A program made the position numbers and the translations under genes. From assembly GCF_030409905.1 (NCBI RefSeq), contig NZ_JAUFQT010000001.1:2521001-2585000 (forward strand): a stretch of 64,000 bases of DNA. The letters run 5' to 3'. Source of the stretch: Echinicola jeungdonensis. GTDB taxonomy: Bacteria > Bacteroidota > Bacteroidia > Cytophagales > Cyclobacteriaceae. Under the pieces are notes generated by a model. It was not told the origin of the DNA and did no database searches. It worked only from the letters and a program-made list of their open reading frames with translations. Positions 18,254 to 28,400 of the stretch are shown here, in pieces (within the stretch, counting starts at the first letter, position 1; each line of letters opens with the position of its first letter).

Positions 18254-20146
18254 ATGGCAGTAGCTAATATATCAGCACATGGTACTACCGCGCATGAGCA
18301 TCACGATGATCATGCGCATAGTGATAATTTTATCACTAAATATATTTTCAGTACCGATCATAAAATGATCGGAAAGCAATTCCTGGTGACAGGGATTTTC
18401 TGGGCGCTTTTGGGTGGTTTTTTATCCATTCTTTTTAGGCTCCAACTTGGTTTCCCTGATATGGACATGTCTTTCCTTAAGCCTATTCTGGGCGGATGGA
18501 TTGATGAATCCGGTGCGTTGGATACGAACTTTTACCTGGCCTTGGTGACCATGCACGGTACCATCATGGTGTTCTTTGTATTGACCGCAGGTTTGAGTGG
18601 TACTTTCTCCAATTTTTTGATTCCATTACAAATCGGAGCAAGGGATATGGCCTCCGGTTTTATGAACATGCTTTCTTATTGGTTCTTCTTTGTTGCCGGT
18701 GTGATCATGTTCATTTCATTATTCATTGAAACAGGACCAGCCGGTGGTGGTTGGGTGATTTACCCTCCATTGTCTGCCTTGAAACAAGCTATCCCCGGTT
18801 CAGGTTTGGGTATGACCCTTTGGTTGGTTTCCATGGTGTTCTTTATCGCTTCCCAGTTGCTTGGAGGTATCAATTATATTACTACTGTAATTAACCTTAG
18901 AACCAAGGGAATGTCTTTTTCCAGATTGCCACTGACCATCTGGTCATTCTTCCTTACTGCGGTAATCGGTTTGTTGTCCTTCCCAGTATTGTTTGCTGCT
19001 GCTTTGTTGTTGGTATTTGATAGAAGTTTTGGCACTTCTTTCTACCTATCTGACATTTATATTGGCGGTGAAGCCCTTCCAAATACTGGAGGTAGTGCGG
19101 TTCTTTTCCAACACCTATTCTGGTTCCTTGGGCACCCTGAAGTATATATTGTATTGTTGCCTGCTTTGGGTATTACTTCTGAGGTTATCTCCACCAATTC
19201 AAGAAAACCGATATTTGGTTATAAAGCAATGATCCTTTCCATGTTAGGCATTACTATTTTGTCTTTTGTGGTTTGGGCACACCATATGTTTGTTTCAGGT
19301 ATGAACCCTTTCTTGGGATCTGTATTTATGTTCCTGACCTTGATCATTGCTGTACCATCTGCCGTGAAGGTATTTAACTATCTGACAACCTTATGGAAAG
19401 GTAATTTGGTCTTCACTCCGGCCATGTTGTTTTCCATAGGTTTGGTATCTTTCTTTATTTCCGGTGGTTTGACTGGTATTTTCCTGGGAAATTCCGCAGT
19501 TGATATTCAATTACACGATACCTACTTTGTAGTTGCTCACTTCCACTTGGTAATGGGGTCTGCATCCTTCTTTGGATTGATGGCAGGGGTTTACCATTGG
19601 TTCCCAAAAATGTTCGGAAAGATGATGGATGCCAAATTAGGCTACATCCACTTTTGGTTAACCTTCATCGGAGTTTACATGGTATTCTTCCCAATGCACT
19701 ACATCGGTATTGCAGGTTTCCCAAGAAGATATTACAGTTGGACCAACTTTAATTTTGCTGACATGTACACTGACCTGAATATGTTTGTGTCCATTGCGGC
19801 AATCATCACCTTTGGTGCCCAGTTTATTTTCCTTTTCAACTTCTTCTACAGCATGTACAGAGGTAGGAAGGCTTCTCTAAATCCTTGGAGATCCAATACA
19901 TTGGAATGGACCACACCATTGCATCCCGGTCACGGAAACTGGCCAGGTGAAATTCCAACTGTTTACAGATGGCCATATGATTATTCTAAGCCTGGATCAA
20001 AAGAGGATTATATCCCTCAAACTGTGCCTTTGTCTTCCACTCCAGAATCCAATTTGCCACATGAAAGTGAGCAAGTGAAATTAGAAAGAGAGATAATGGC
20101 AGAAGAAGGGCATGTATTAGTGGCCGATGAATCAAAAGAATCTTAA
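18254..20146 (+). CDS. coxA: Cytochrome c oxidase subunit I (aa3 type)
   Basis: A 630-residue heme-copper oxidase core subunit with twelve predicted membrane helices. Visible active-site blocks are WFLGHPEVYIVLLPALGI (CuB His and the cross-linked Tyr), WAHHMFVSGMNP (two CuB His), and HDTYFVVAHFHLVMG (heme a and a3 ligands). The N-terminus has a His-rich stretch (HGTTAHEHHDDHAH). The C-terminal tail is hydrophilic, about 80 residues. It reduces O2 to water and pumps protons. Its last 20 bases overlap ctaA. Confidence 0.96.
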   Translation: MAVANISAHGTTAHEHHDDHAHSDNFITKYIFSTDHKMIGKQFLVTGIFWALLGGFLSILFRLQLGFPDMDMSFLKPILGGWIDESGALDTNFYLALVTMHGTIMVFFVLTAGLSGTFSNFLIPLQIGARDMASGFMNMLSYWFFFVAGVIMFISLFIETGPAGGGWVIYPPLSALKQAIPGSGLGMTLWLVSMVFFIASQLLGGINYITTVINLRTKGMSFSRLPLTIWSFFLTAVIGLLSFPVLFAAALLLVFDRSFGTSFYLSDIYIGGEALPNTGGSAVLFQHLFWFLGHPEVYIVLLPALGITSEVISTNSRKPIFGYKAMILSMLGITILSFVVWAHHMFVSGMNPFLGSVFMFLTLIIAVPSAVKVFNYLTTLWKGNLVFTPAMLFSIGLVSFFISGGLTGIFLGNSAVDIQLHDTYFVVAHFHLVMGSASFFGLMAGVYHWFPKMFGKMMDAKLGYIHFWLTFIGVYMVFFPMHYIGIAGFPRRYYSWTNFNFADMYTDLNMFVSIAAIITFGAQFIFLFNFFYSMYRGRKASLNPWRSNTLEWTTPLHPGHGNWPGEIPTVYRWPYDYSKPGSKEDYIPQTVPLSSTPESNLPHESEQVKLEREIMAEEGHVLVADESKES

Positions 20147-21209
20147 AAATATTAGCAGCTTTCGCAGGATCAGTTTGATCACTGTGATAGCTGTTTATTT
20201 CCTGATATTGGTTGGGGGGATTGTGCGGAGCACAGGTTCCGGGATGGGTTGCCCCGATTGGCCAAAATGTTTTGGTAACTGGGTGCCTCCAACTGAGGTA
20301 AACCAATTGCCCGAAAATTATCAGGAAATATACCTTCAAAAAAGGGTTGACAAAAACCAAAGGTTTGTAGCCCTGCTTTCCAGTCTCGGTTTTGATAAAA
20401 AAGCCGAACAAATCAAGCAGGACAAATCGATACTCATAGAAGGTGAGTTCAATGCTACCAAAACCTGGATTGAATACTTGAACAGGTTGACGGGGGCAGT
20501 GATAGGGATTTTGGTGATTTTCACCTTTATCTATTCTCTTCCCCTAAAGAAGCTTGATCCATGGCTTCCAATTTTGGCCTTTTTAAATCTACTTTTGGTG
20601 ATTTTCCAAGGCTGGATAGGGAGTATAGTAGTCTCCACCAACCTGTTGCAATGGATGATAACGGTACATATGATTTTGGCATTATTGATCGTTTGCCTGC
20701 TTTTATATGTACATTTCAGGACTTATCAATTGTCCCATAAGCCGGTTGTGAAAACAGACAAACCAAAGACATTAATGGGTTTGTTGGCTTTGGGATTTAT
20801 ATTGATGGTTATACAGGTGGTTTGGGGCACGCAGGTTAGGGAAAAGGTGGATCAAATAGCCCTTCAATTTGGAAATTTATTTCGGAATGAATGGGTAGAA
20901 CATTTGGGAATGAAATTCCTAATCCACAGATCCTTTTCCTTGGTGTTGTTAGGTTTGCATCTGGTTTTCCTGTATTTGGTTTATAAGAATGCCAAAAGGA
21001 AAACCGGGATTTTCAAGTGGACTCAGGTATTGTTGCTCTTGATTTTGGCTGAAATCATTACAGGGGCAGGGATGGGGTATTTTGGCATTCCAGCCTTTTT
21101 ACAACCCATTCATTTATTGGTAGGGTCCCTGATAATTGGGGTGCAATTTGTTGTTTTGTTGCTGTTGAACGATCAGAGAAAATTAGAAATAAAGGGTTCT
21201 TCTTCATGA
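20127..21209 (+). CDS. ctaA: Heme A synthase (COX15/CtaA)
   Basis: A 360-residue polytopic membrane protein with the COX15/CtaA opening IVRSTGSGMGCPDWPKCFGNWVPP, which includes the paired cysteines, and later His-bearing helices (HMILALLIV, HRSFSLVLLGLH, QPIHLLVGSLIIG). It oxidises heme O to heme A for the aa3 oxidase encoded just upstream. It overlaps coxA by 20 bp and ctaB by 4 bp, so it is strongly coupled. Confidence 0.95.
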   Translation: MNQKNLKNISSFRRISLITVIAVYFLILVGGIVRSTGSGMGCPDWPKCFGNWVPPTEVNQLPENYQEIYLQKRVDKNQRFVALLSSLGFDKKAEQIKQDKSILIEGEFNATKTWIEYLNRLTGAVIGILVIFTFIYSLPLKKLDPWLPILAFLNLLLVIFQGWIGSIVVSTNLLQWMITVHMILALLIVCLLLYVHFRTYQLSHKPVVKTDKPKTLMGLLALGFILMVIQVVWGTQVREKVDQIALQFGNLFRNEWVEHLGMKFLIHRSFSLVLLGLHLVFLYLVYKNAKRKTGIFKWTQVLLLLILAEIITGAGMGYFGIPAFLQPIHLLVGSLIIGVQFVVLLLLNDQRKLEIKGSSS

Positions 21210-22111
21210 GAACATTAGATTTAACTGAAGCTTCCTTTTTTCAGGGGCTTTTAATACGGGCGAAAGCCTACTATGAATTGATAAAATTCAGGTTATCTGC
21301 ATTGGTAACCTTTTCGGCCGTTTTCGGTTTTATCCTTGGGGACAGCGGTTTCTTGTTTTCCTGGGGGAATTTCATGGCATTGATGATTGGAGGGTTTCTT
21401 ATCAGTGGAGCCTCCGGAGCAGCCAATGAAATCCTTGAAATTGAATATGATAAATTAATGAAGAGAACGGAAAACCGTCCTCTTCCATTAGGAATCATTT
21501 CCATACAGGAAGCCCAGTGGTTTACCATCATTGTAGCCATTTTAGGGGTTAGCATATTATGGCTTTTTACCAACCCTTTGACTACAGGCCTAGGCATATT
21601 GAGCATGATCTTATATGTTTTTGCTTATACGCCATTGAAAAGGGTAGGGCCTGTAGCTGTATTTGTTGGAGCCATACCAGGCGCTATGCCTCCTTTGTTG
21701 GGCTGGACTGCGGCAACCGGGCAGATCACCTATGAAGCCTTAATAATCTTTGGGATCCAATTTATCTGGCAATTCCCTCATTTTTGGGCGATTGCCTGGG
21801 TGAGTGATGAGGATTACAAAAAGGCAGGATTCAAGCTTTTGCCTTCAGGAGGGAAAAAGGATCTTAATACCGCCATCCAGATAATGATTTATACCCTTTT
21901 CTTATTGCCGTTAGGTTTATTGCCAAGTTATTTTGGCTTGACAGGGTTAAATTCTGGAATTGTTGCCACCATTTGTGGCGTGTTATTTCTGGCCCAAACA
22001 TTTTCATTGATGCGGGATTGTTCCAGAAAATCTGCATTGAAAATCATGTTTGGTTCTTTCTTGTATTTGCCAATTGTGCAGATTGCTTATTTACTTGACA
22101 AGGTAGCATAA
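21206..22111 (+). CDS. ctaB: Protoheme IX farnesyltransferase (heme O synthase)
   Basis: A 301-residue UbiA-type prenyltransferase. The first Asp-rich motif is NEILEIEYDKLMKRTENRPLP, followed by the second conserved region YTPLKRVGPVAVFVGAIPGAMPPLLGW. It makes heme O from heme B and farnesyl-PP in the inner membrane, the step before CtaA. It overlaps both neighbours by 1-4 bp. Confidence 0.95.
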   Translation: MRTLDLTEASFFQGLLIRAKAYYELIKFRLSALVTFSAVFGFILGDSGFLFSWGNFMALMIGGFLISGASGAANEILEIEYDKLMKRTENRPLPLGIISIQEAQWFTIIVAILGVSILWLFTNPLTTGLGILSMILYVFAYTPLKRVGPVAVFVGAIPGAMPPLLGWTAATGQITYEALIIFGIQFIWQFPHFWAIAWVSDEDYKKAGFKLLPSGGKKDLNTAIQIMIYTLFLLPLGLLPSYFGLTGLNSGIVATICGVLFLAQTFSLMRDCSRKSALKIMFGSFLYLPIVQIAYLLDKVA

Positions 22112-22692
22112 TGGAAGAAAAATTAGCCTTTACCGAAGGGGCCGAGCAGCCCATTGCCATGAACCCCAAAAAATTTGCCCTCTGGCTGTTTATTGTCAGT
22201 GTGGTGATGATCTTTGCCGCCTTGACCAGTGCTTTTATTGTAAGGCAGGCTGAAGGGAATTGGTTGGATTATGAATTGCCCCAAATACTCTGGATTACTT
22301 CAGGTATTATTTTGGTGAGTAGTTTTACCATGCATTGGGCATATACAGCAGCAAGAAAGGATCAATTACAGCAATTGAAATTGGCCTTAGTGGTAACCAG
22401 TATATTTGGCCTGGCCTTTTTAGTGGGGCAATGGTACAGCTGGGTAGCCTTGGTGGACCGGGATGTTTACTTTGTTGGAAATCCGGCAGGATCCTTTCTT
22501 TATGTTTTGACTGGATTACATGCTGTTCACCTTATTAGTGGTGTGATATTTCTAATTATTGTATTAATTTCGTCCTTTAGATATAAAATTCATTCAAAAA
22601 GGATGAATACTATGGAAATGTGCGTAACATACTGGCATTTTCTTGGCGGCCTTTGGCTGTATTTGTTTATGTTTTTGTTATTGAATCATTGA
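22111..22692 (+). CDS. Cytochrome oxidase subunit III-like protein (first copy)
   Basis: A 193-residue protein with five hydrophobic segments of the heme-copper oxidase subunit III fold. Seen blocks are MNPKKFALWLFIVSVVMIFAALTSAFIV, YVLTGLHAVHLISGVIF and CVTYWHFLGGLWLYLFMFLL. It starts on the ctaB stop (overlap of one base). It is shorter than the next subunit III gene and may be a paralogous accessory subunit; two subunit III genes in tandem are usual in Bacteroidota operons of this type. Confidence 0.9.
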   Translation: MEEKLAFTEGAEQPIAMNPKKFALWLFIVSVVMIFAALTSAFIVRQAEGNWLDYELPQILWITSGIILVSSFTMHWAYTAARKDQLQQLKLALVVTSIFGLAFLVGQWYSWVALVDRDVYFVGNPAGSFLYVLTGLHAVHLISGVIFLIIVLISSFRYKIHSKRMNTMEMCVTYWHFLGGLWLYLFMFLLLNH

Positions 22693-22717
22693 AAATTTAC
22701 GCTTAAATCTAAAATAT

Positions 22718-23488
22718 ATGTCATCGACTGCTATTGAAATCAACTCCAAAAGAGGACTTTGGGGGGGAGGAACACCGCCTTTAAAGGCCAGTTATGGAAA
22801 ACTCATGATGTGGTTTTTCCTACTTTCTGATATCTTTACTTTTGCGGCTTTTTTGATTACTTATGCTGCAATCCGGATGAGTTATCCTTACTTTGATGGG
22901 AAAAGTGCTGATTTTGTTAGCTCAAATGAATATTGGCCCATTCCTGAGAGAATTTTCGATGCAGTTCCATTTCTTCATGGAGTAGAGCTTCCTTTGGTTT
23001 TTGTGGGTATCATGACTTTTATTTTGATCATGAGTTCTGTAACCATGGTATTGGCCGTGGAAGCTGGCCATCGAAATGACAGAAATGATGTCGTAAAATG
23101 GATGCTTTGGACTATGCTAGGTGGTATCACCTTCTTGAGCTGTCAAGCTTGGGAATGGACTCACTTTATCCATGGCACTGACGAGGGGACAGTGATGACC
23201 TTTGTTAATTCCTTTGGTGAAACCGTTACTGAAACCATTTATGGGGCTAATTTATTGGCAAATCAATACGGCCCGGCACCATTTGCACAATTGTTTTTCT
23301 TTATCACTGGCTTTCATGGTTTCCACGTAACCATTGGCGTTGTGCTTTTGTTCATCGGCTTTTACCAAGCTGCTGTAGGCGTGTATGAAAGAAGAGGCCA
23401 CTATGAAATGATTGAAAAAATTGGCCTTTACTGGCACTTTGTAGACCTTGTTTGGGTGTTTGTATTTACCTTCTTTTACCTGGTCTAG
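22718..23488 (+). CDS. coxC: Cytochrome c oxidase subunit III
   Basis: A 256-residue protein with the subunit III helices: YGKLMMWFFLLSDIFTFAAFLITYA, TGFHGFHVTIGVVLLFIGFY and IGLYWHFVDLVWVFVFTFFYLV, the last being the classical C-terminal signature. It belongs to the aa3 oxidase and probably stabilises proton uptake in subunit I. It is co-transcribed, 26 bp after the first subunit III gene. Confidence 0.94.
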   Translation: MSSTAIEINSKRGLWGGGTPPLKASYGKLMMWFFLLSDIFTFAAFLITYAAIRMSYPYFDGKSADFVSSNEYWPIPERIFDAVPFLHGVELPLVFVGIMTFILIMSSVTMVLAVEAGHRNDRNDVVKWMLWTMLGGITFLSCQAWEWTHFIHGTDEGTVMTFVNSFGETVTETIYGANLLANQYGPAPFAQLFFFITGFHGFHVTIGVVLLFIGFYQAAVGVYERRGHYEMIEKIGLYWHFVDLVWVFVFTFFYLV

Positions 23489-23508
23489 TCACCGAAAATA
23501 TTTAAGTT

Positions 23509-23838
23509 ATGTCATTACAAGAAAATAAAAGTTCTCTGGAGGTTTTGCCTCGGAATAAGGAAAAGATCAAGAAAATATGGAAGATTGCCTTGATCTTGTT
23601 GACAGTAACGGCGGTTGAGTTTTTACTCGCCTTTACCATGGAAAGAGGAATTTTGCTTTATGCCATTTTCTTTGGTCTTACCTTGGTAAAAGCTGCCTAT
23701 ATAATCATGGAATTTATGCACCTTAAAGATGAGTCCAAAACCTTGTTTTGGTCCATCATGCTGCCTTTGATTTTCCTGATTTGGCTGATGTTGGCCCTGG
23801 TAAAAGAAGGAGCTGAAATATTCCTTTTAAGATGGTAA
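23509..23838 (+). CDS. Cytochrome oxidase subunit IV-like protein
   Basis: A 109-residue protein with three hydrophobic segments (IWKIALILLTVTAVEFLLAFTM, ILLYAIFFGLTLVKAAYIIMEFMHL, LFWSIMLPLIFLIWLMLALV). The YIIMEFMHLKDE block is the mark of prokaryotic cytochrome oxidase subunit IV (CtaF/CoxD type). It is a small structural subunit of the oxidase. A strong inverted repeat follows at 23861-23900, before the SCO gene. Confidence 0.9.
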   Translation: MSLQENKSSLEVLPRNKEKIKKIWKIALILLTVTAVEFLLAFTMERGILLYAIFFGLTLVKAAYIIMEFMHLKDESKTLFWSIMLPLIFLIWLMLALVKEGAEIFLLRW

Positions 23839-23860
23839 TCGAAGAAAATAAATAGTGCTG

Positions 23861-23900
23861 ATAAAAGTAGGTTGGGGTGGTTGCTTCAACCTACTTTTAT
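23861..23900 (+). promoter_or_regulatory. Perfect 14-bp hairpin between subunit IV and SCO genes
   Basis: ATAAAAGTAGGTTG (23861-23874) is exactly complementary to 23887-23900, with a 12-nt loop. No T run follows, so it is not a classical terminator; the SCO ribosome site GGGAGG begins 5 nt after the stem. It could be a partial terminator, an RNase processing or stability element, or a translational control element dividing structural from assembly genes. Confidence 0.7.
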
Positions 23901-23911
23901 ATTTGGGAGGG

Positions 23912-24580
23912 ATGAAAATGATTAGAGGATTACAAGCCATGGTGCTGTTATGTATTTTAATGGTGCCGGTATTGATAATTTTATTTCTTAGGAATTTTGG
24001 GGAAAACAAATATGATATCCCCGTTTATTATGAAAATGGAGTGACTGACCCCATGGGTGAGTGTAGTTACCCCAAAGGGCAACAACATACCATTCCCGAA
24101 TTTTCATTTGTTTCCCAGGACAATTCAAATGTTGGGCGGGAACAAATGGATGGTAAAATCACAGTAGTTGATTTTTTCTTTACCAGTTGTCCCAGCATTT
24201 GCCCTGTAATGTCCGAGGAGATGGAACGTGTGCAGGATGCATTTAGGAACGAAGAGGATGTTCAGATTTTTTCCATCAGTGTGGACCCTGGATATGATAC
24301 TCCAAAAGTTTTAAGTGAGTATGCAGAACAGCATGATGCGACTCCTGGGAAGTGGTTTTTCTTGAATGGCCCAAAAAAGGAGACCTACCAATTGGCCCGT
24401 TGCGGTTTTGTCCTTCCTACAATCGATGGTCAAGGGAATCCCGAAGATTTTATTCATAGTGATAAATTTGTATTGGTAGATGGAAATGGCCGTATCAGAG
24501 GCTATTATAGTGGAACTAAAAGGGAAGATATTGACTTATTGATTCTGGAAACAAAAATTTTATTGCATGATAAAGAGTAA
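23912..24580 (+). CDS. SCO1/SenC-type copper chaperone
   Basis: About 222 residues from ATG 23912, chosen because GGGAGG lies just before it and because it begins with a membrane anchor (MKMIRGLQAMVLLCILMVPVLIILF). An in-frame start further upstream would lie inside the hairpin. The thioredoxin-like domain has the copper motif TSCPSICPVMSEE (CxxxC) and a later metal-ligand His in DFIHSDKFVLVD. It delivers copper to the CuA centre of CoxB in the periplasm. It overlaps the next gene by 14 bp. Confidence 0.93.
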   Translation: MKMIRGLQAMVLLCILMVPVLIILFLRNFGENKYDIPVYYENGVTDPMGECSYPKGQQHTIPEFSFVSQDNSNVGREQMDGKITVVDFFFTSCPSICPVMSEEMERVQDAFRNEEDVQIFSISVDPGYDTPKVLSEYAEQHDATPGKWFFLNGPKKETYQLARCGFVLPTIDGQGNPEDFIHSDKFVLVDGNGRIRGYYSGTKREDIDLLILETKILLHDKE

Positions 24581-25121
24581 TGTGGCTGTAGCGGCTCAGG
24601 ATAAAGGAATTTATAGATTAATTACCGGGATTTCTATAATAATCCCTGTTGTGGTGGCAGTTTTGTTGTTTATGCCCTCCAAGTTAGACCTGGCAAGTGA
24701 ATGGGTGCATTTTCTTCCTCACCTCAACGCAGTCATTAACTTTACGGCCAGCTTAGCCTTGGTGGCAGGATTAATATTTATCAAGAATAAAAAAGTAAAT
24801 TACCATCGGATGTCTATGTCCATTGCATTTGGACTTGGGGCTATATTTTTGGTTTCTTATGTAATATACCATGCATCCGCAGAAAGTACCAGCTTTGGCG
24901 GTGAAGGTTGGATTAGGCCGGTATATTATACTTTGTTGTTATCCCATATCATACTTGCAGCAATAGCCTTATTTCCAATTCTATTGGCTTATTATTATGG
25001 CCATACCCAGCAGTTGGATAAGCATAGAAAAATTGTCCGGTATGCATATCCAATTTGGTTGTACGTTACCATTAGTGGGGTGTTGGTTTATTGGATGATC
25101 AGCCCTTATTATGTGGGCTGA
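24567..25121 (+). CDS. DUF420 membrane protein
   Basis: A 184-residue protein with four to five hydrophobic segments and His residues placed as in DUF420 (WVHFLPHLNAVINF, KVNYHRMSMSIAF, YVIYHASAE, LLSHIILAAIALFP, LDKHRKIVRYAYPIWLYVTISGVLVY). DUF420 proteins usually sit beside oxidase genes and resemble CtaM, needed for oxidase maturation in Bacillus. A role in heme A or copper insertion is inferred from that context. Confidence 0.88.
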   Translation: MIKSNVAVAAQDKGIYRLITGISIIIPVVVAVLLFMPSKLDLASEWVHFLPHLNAVINFTASLALVAGLIFIKNKKVNYHRMSMSIAFGLGAIFLVSYVIYHASAESTSFGGEGWIRPVYYTLLLSHIILAAIALFPILLAYYYGHTQQLDKHRKIVRYAYPIWLYVTISGVLVYWMISPYYVG

Positions 25122-25140
25122 GCTTTAAGAAGGTAATCTT

Positions 25141-25389
25141 ATGAAGAAGCTATTGAAAACAGTATTTGCGTTTTGCTTAATTTATTTGGTTTCCCAATTC
25201 CAGGTATTGGCACAATGTGCTATGTGCAGGGCATCAGTGGAAAACAATGTGAGCAATGGGGAGACCACGGTAGGTGCTGCCCTAAATATGGGGATTTTGT
25301 ATTTGTTTGCAGCCCCCTATTTATTGGCATTGATTATTGGGATATTGTGGTACCGACATTCCAAAAAGAATAAGAAAAGCATTGCTTGA
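25141..25389 (+). CDS. Small membrane protein with CxxC motif closing the oxidase operon
   Basis: An 82-residue protein: an N-terminal signal-like segment (LLKTVFAFCLIYLVSQFQVLAQ), immediately a CAMC motif (CxxC) and a short polar stretch (RASVENNVSNGETTVGAALN), then one transmembrane helix (MGILYLFAAPYLLALIIGILWY) and a basic tail. If the signal is cleaved after VLAQ, the CxxC would be at or near the N-terminus, on the periplasmic side. It is the last gene before the operon terminator, 20 bp after DUF420. I know no assigned function. Copper handling or disulfide chemistry in oxidase assembly is plausible from context only. Confidence 0.85.
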   Translation: MKKLLKTVFAFCLIYLVSQFQVLAQCAMCRASVENNVSNGETTVGAALNMGILYLFAAPYLLALIIGILWYRHSKKNKKSIA

Positions 25390-25415
25390 GATCAACCTCA
25401 AATGGTTACTACAAG

Positions 25416-25446
25416 GCAAAGTTTGATTTTAAACTTTGCTTTTTTA
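25416..25446 (+). terminator. Intrinsic terminator of the act-cox operon
   Basis: GCAAAGTTT (25416-25424) pairs with AAACTTTGC (25431-25439) around a GATTTT loop, followed by a run of six T. It lies between the CxxC protein gene and the kinase gene, about 26 nt before the kinase start. Confidence 0.9.
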
Positions 25447-25471
25447 CTTTTAATGGTTTCCTCCCTGATTT

Positions 25472-28400
25472 ATGCTAAAGAAAAAAAGGCTTATACTGTT
25501 CATTGCAATCTTGGTCCTGGGGGTCGTATTGGCCGTGAACTTTTTATCGAATAAACCGGATCCGGAAAAAAATGCCATAGCGCAGATTACCGATAAGGTC
25601 CAAAATGTGGCAAATCAATTCGATGATGACTTTATCCAGCTATTGATGAATAACCGGCCGGATAAACAAATTTCTTTTAGCTCCCTTAACTTTTCGTCCC
25701 AACATCCTTTTTTCCTTTTTAGCGAAGAAGGAAAATTGGTTTATTGGTCGGATGTGACCGTAACTCCCAGTTTTGATAGTTTTCATACTGATCATAATTA
25801 CAGGTCATATCAATTGATTGATAATGATAAGGGAACATATTTTAGTAGGGTAAGAAGGGTGATCAGGAATAACCAGGTTTATTGGCTTGTCCAAATGTAT
25901 TCCCTTTTCGATAAGGTGGAATTAGATAATGAGTATCTTCAATCGGGACATAATCCTGCCATCTTTGGCAATGACAGGTTCATTCTTTCTTCGGAACCCA
26001 TGGATAATTATTGGGATATTAGGGGAGAAAAAGGGCAATATTTTTTTTCGGTTTCCCTCCGGCCAGGTTACAGGCAGGTAGGTCACTCCTCTAATTTTGC
26101 CCTATTATTGTTTTTCTTTTCCCTTTTGGGCCTTGTTACCATATTGGGAGGAGATTTTGTTGCCAAAATATGGAAAAAAGGGCTCCAGGTATTGGCCTTG
26201 ATATATACCACCATCATTGTAGTAAGTGTGCGGGGGATTATGTTGGTATTTAATTTTCCGCAAGACTATTTCAATTGGCCTTTGTTTGACCCGGGTAATT
26301 ATGCTTCATCTCTGCTTAACCCCAGTTTGGGGGATTTGCTGTTAAATGTGATGGCTTCATTGGTGATATTATCTATGTTGATAAGCATGTTGGGCAGGAA
26401 AAGGGTGCTCATTCAGTTTGGAAAATTACGGGAACGATATTACGATTGGATGTTTTTTTTGTTAGCCTATTTCCTCTCTACAGTATTTTTATACCTGTTT
26501 TTTCAGTTGTTTACTAATATTGCCAGCAATTCCCAATGGGATCTGAATATCCTGGCTATTCCAACTTTTGATTATTTTAAAGGGATCAGTCTGTTTATCA
26601 TTTTTTTAGGAGGAGCAGGGTATCTGCTTTTTTCCATCATGGCCATTAGATTGGTTTTTTACAAAAGTAAATCCAAAAAGACCTATGCCCTTAAAATCCT
26701 GATATTATTTGCTGTTCCATTTATTTTGATCAGTGGATATTATGATTTTATTTATTTGATTGTCTTTCTGGCACATTTTATTCTATTGATAGCCATTGTG
26801 AGTTTCGAGCTTTACGACAATATCTTTAAGCTTCATTTGAATACTTTTTTGACCTTTTTCTTTGGGTGTTTGGTAGGTGCAATTATTACAGGGGCAGCCT
26901 CTTATCAGGATTTTAGAAAACAGGAGATACGTTCCAAGGTCAAGTTGGCCAATCAGGTCCTTATGGAAAATGATGTGATGGCAGAATTTTTACTGAGTGA
27001 TGTGATGGATAGGATCAGGGAAGATTTGTTTATAAAAAATAAAATGACGGCCCCCTTCCAGTCAAAAATTCCCATCGGACAAAAAATCAGGAAAATCCAC
27101 TTGAACAACTACTTTGATCAATATGACCTGAAAGTTCTGGTGTTCAATCCCAAAGGGGAGGAAATCCTTCACCGGGACCGGGAAAAAAATCTGGATGATT
27201 ATAGGTTCAAATACATGAACAGTGACTTTGCCACCAGTGTACGGGATTTGTATTTTTTAAAAGGCAATGAAGGCATTGAGGGCAACCGTTTTTATGCTTT
27301 TATTTCATTAAATAAAGGGGATGATTTCATAGGGACCATCTTATTGGAACTTACTCAACAAAGAGTCCATTCCACCAGTGTATTTCCCAAGTTACTTTTG
27401 GATAGGAAATATGCCGAAAACTTATACGACAAGAGTTTTGATTATGCCATATTCAGGGATTCGGTGCTTCAGTATGGAGTAGGAAATTACAATTATAGAG
27501 CCCCGGAAGTAAATGGTATGTTGGATAATAATAACCTCTATACAACCGGCCTTTTCCGGAATAATTACCATCATTTTGGAGTGGTAAATCAGTCCAGGAT
27601 TATATTGATCAGTTCCCCCATTTACCCACTCAATTATATTCTTGCGGATGTATCCTTGTTTTTTGTGGGGTACATCGCTTTTACCCTTTTGTTTATAATA
27701 ATTTATGTGCTGGCAAATGGTATAAGTAAGGTCCGGTTTAATTACGCAACCAAACTGCAATTTTACCTCAATTTTGCCTTTTTTATTCCAATGTTGATCA
27801 TCAGTGTAATTGCCATTGGTCTGCTAAGCAATTCCTATTTGGAGGATCTCCATCGCCAATATTTTGAAAAAGCTTCTATCATCAGAGACAACCTGACCAA
27901 GTACCTGGAGGAAGAAAGTAAGGGGACCATGGATAGAGATGATTTTCTGGCAGAAGTGTATAGGTTGGCCGAAACCACTGCAACGGATATCAATGTTTAT
28001 TTTCCCAATGGTAAACTGATGGCCACTAACCAACCCAATATTTTTGACAAAAAAATATTAACTCAATACCTCAACCCCAAAGCTTATGCTGAAATTTTGG
28101 AAGCCAAAAACAACCGGTTGATTTTGGATGAACAGGTGGGCAATTTGAAATATAAGACCGTATACCTTGCCCTCAGGGATACTCAAAGTCAGAATACTTT
28201 GGGGATCATTGCCATTCCGTTTTTTGAATCTGAGGAAGAGCTGAATGTCCTTATTGCCGATGTTTTCAGTACCATCATTAATATTTTTGTAGTTATATTT
28301 ATTCTTTTTCTGGTGGTAGCTTATTTTGTGTCCAAAAGGCTTACCGATCCGTTCAAGCTTTTGACCCAAAAGCTAAAAGCCACCAGCTTGGAGAGCAACG

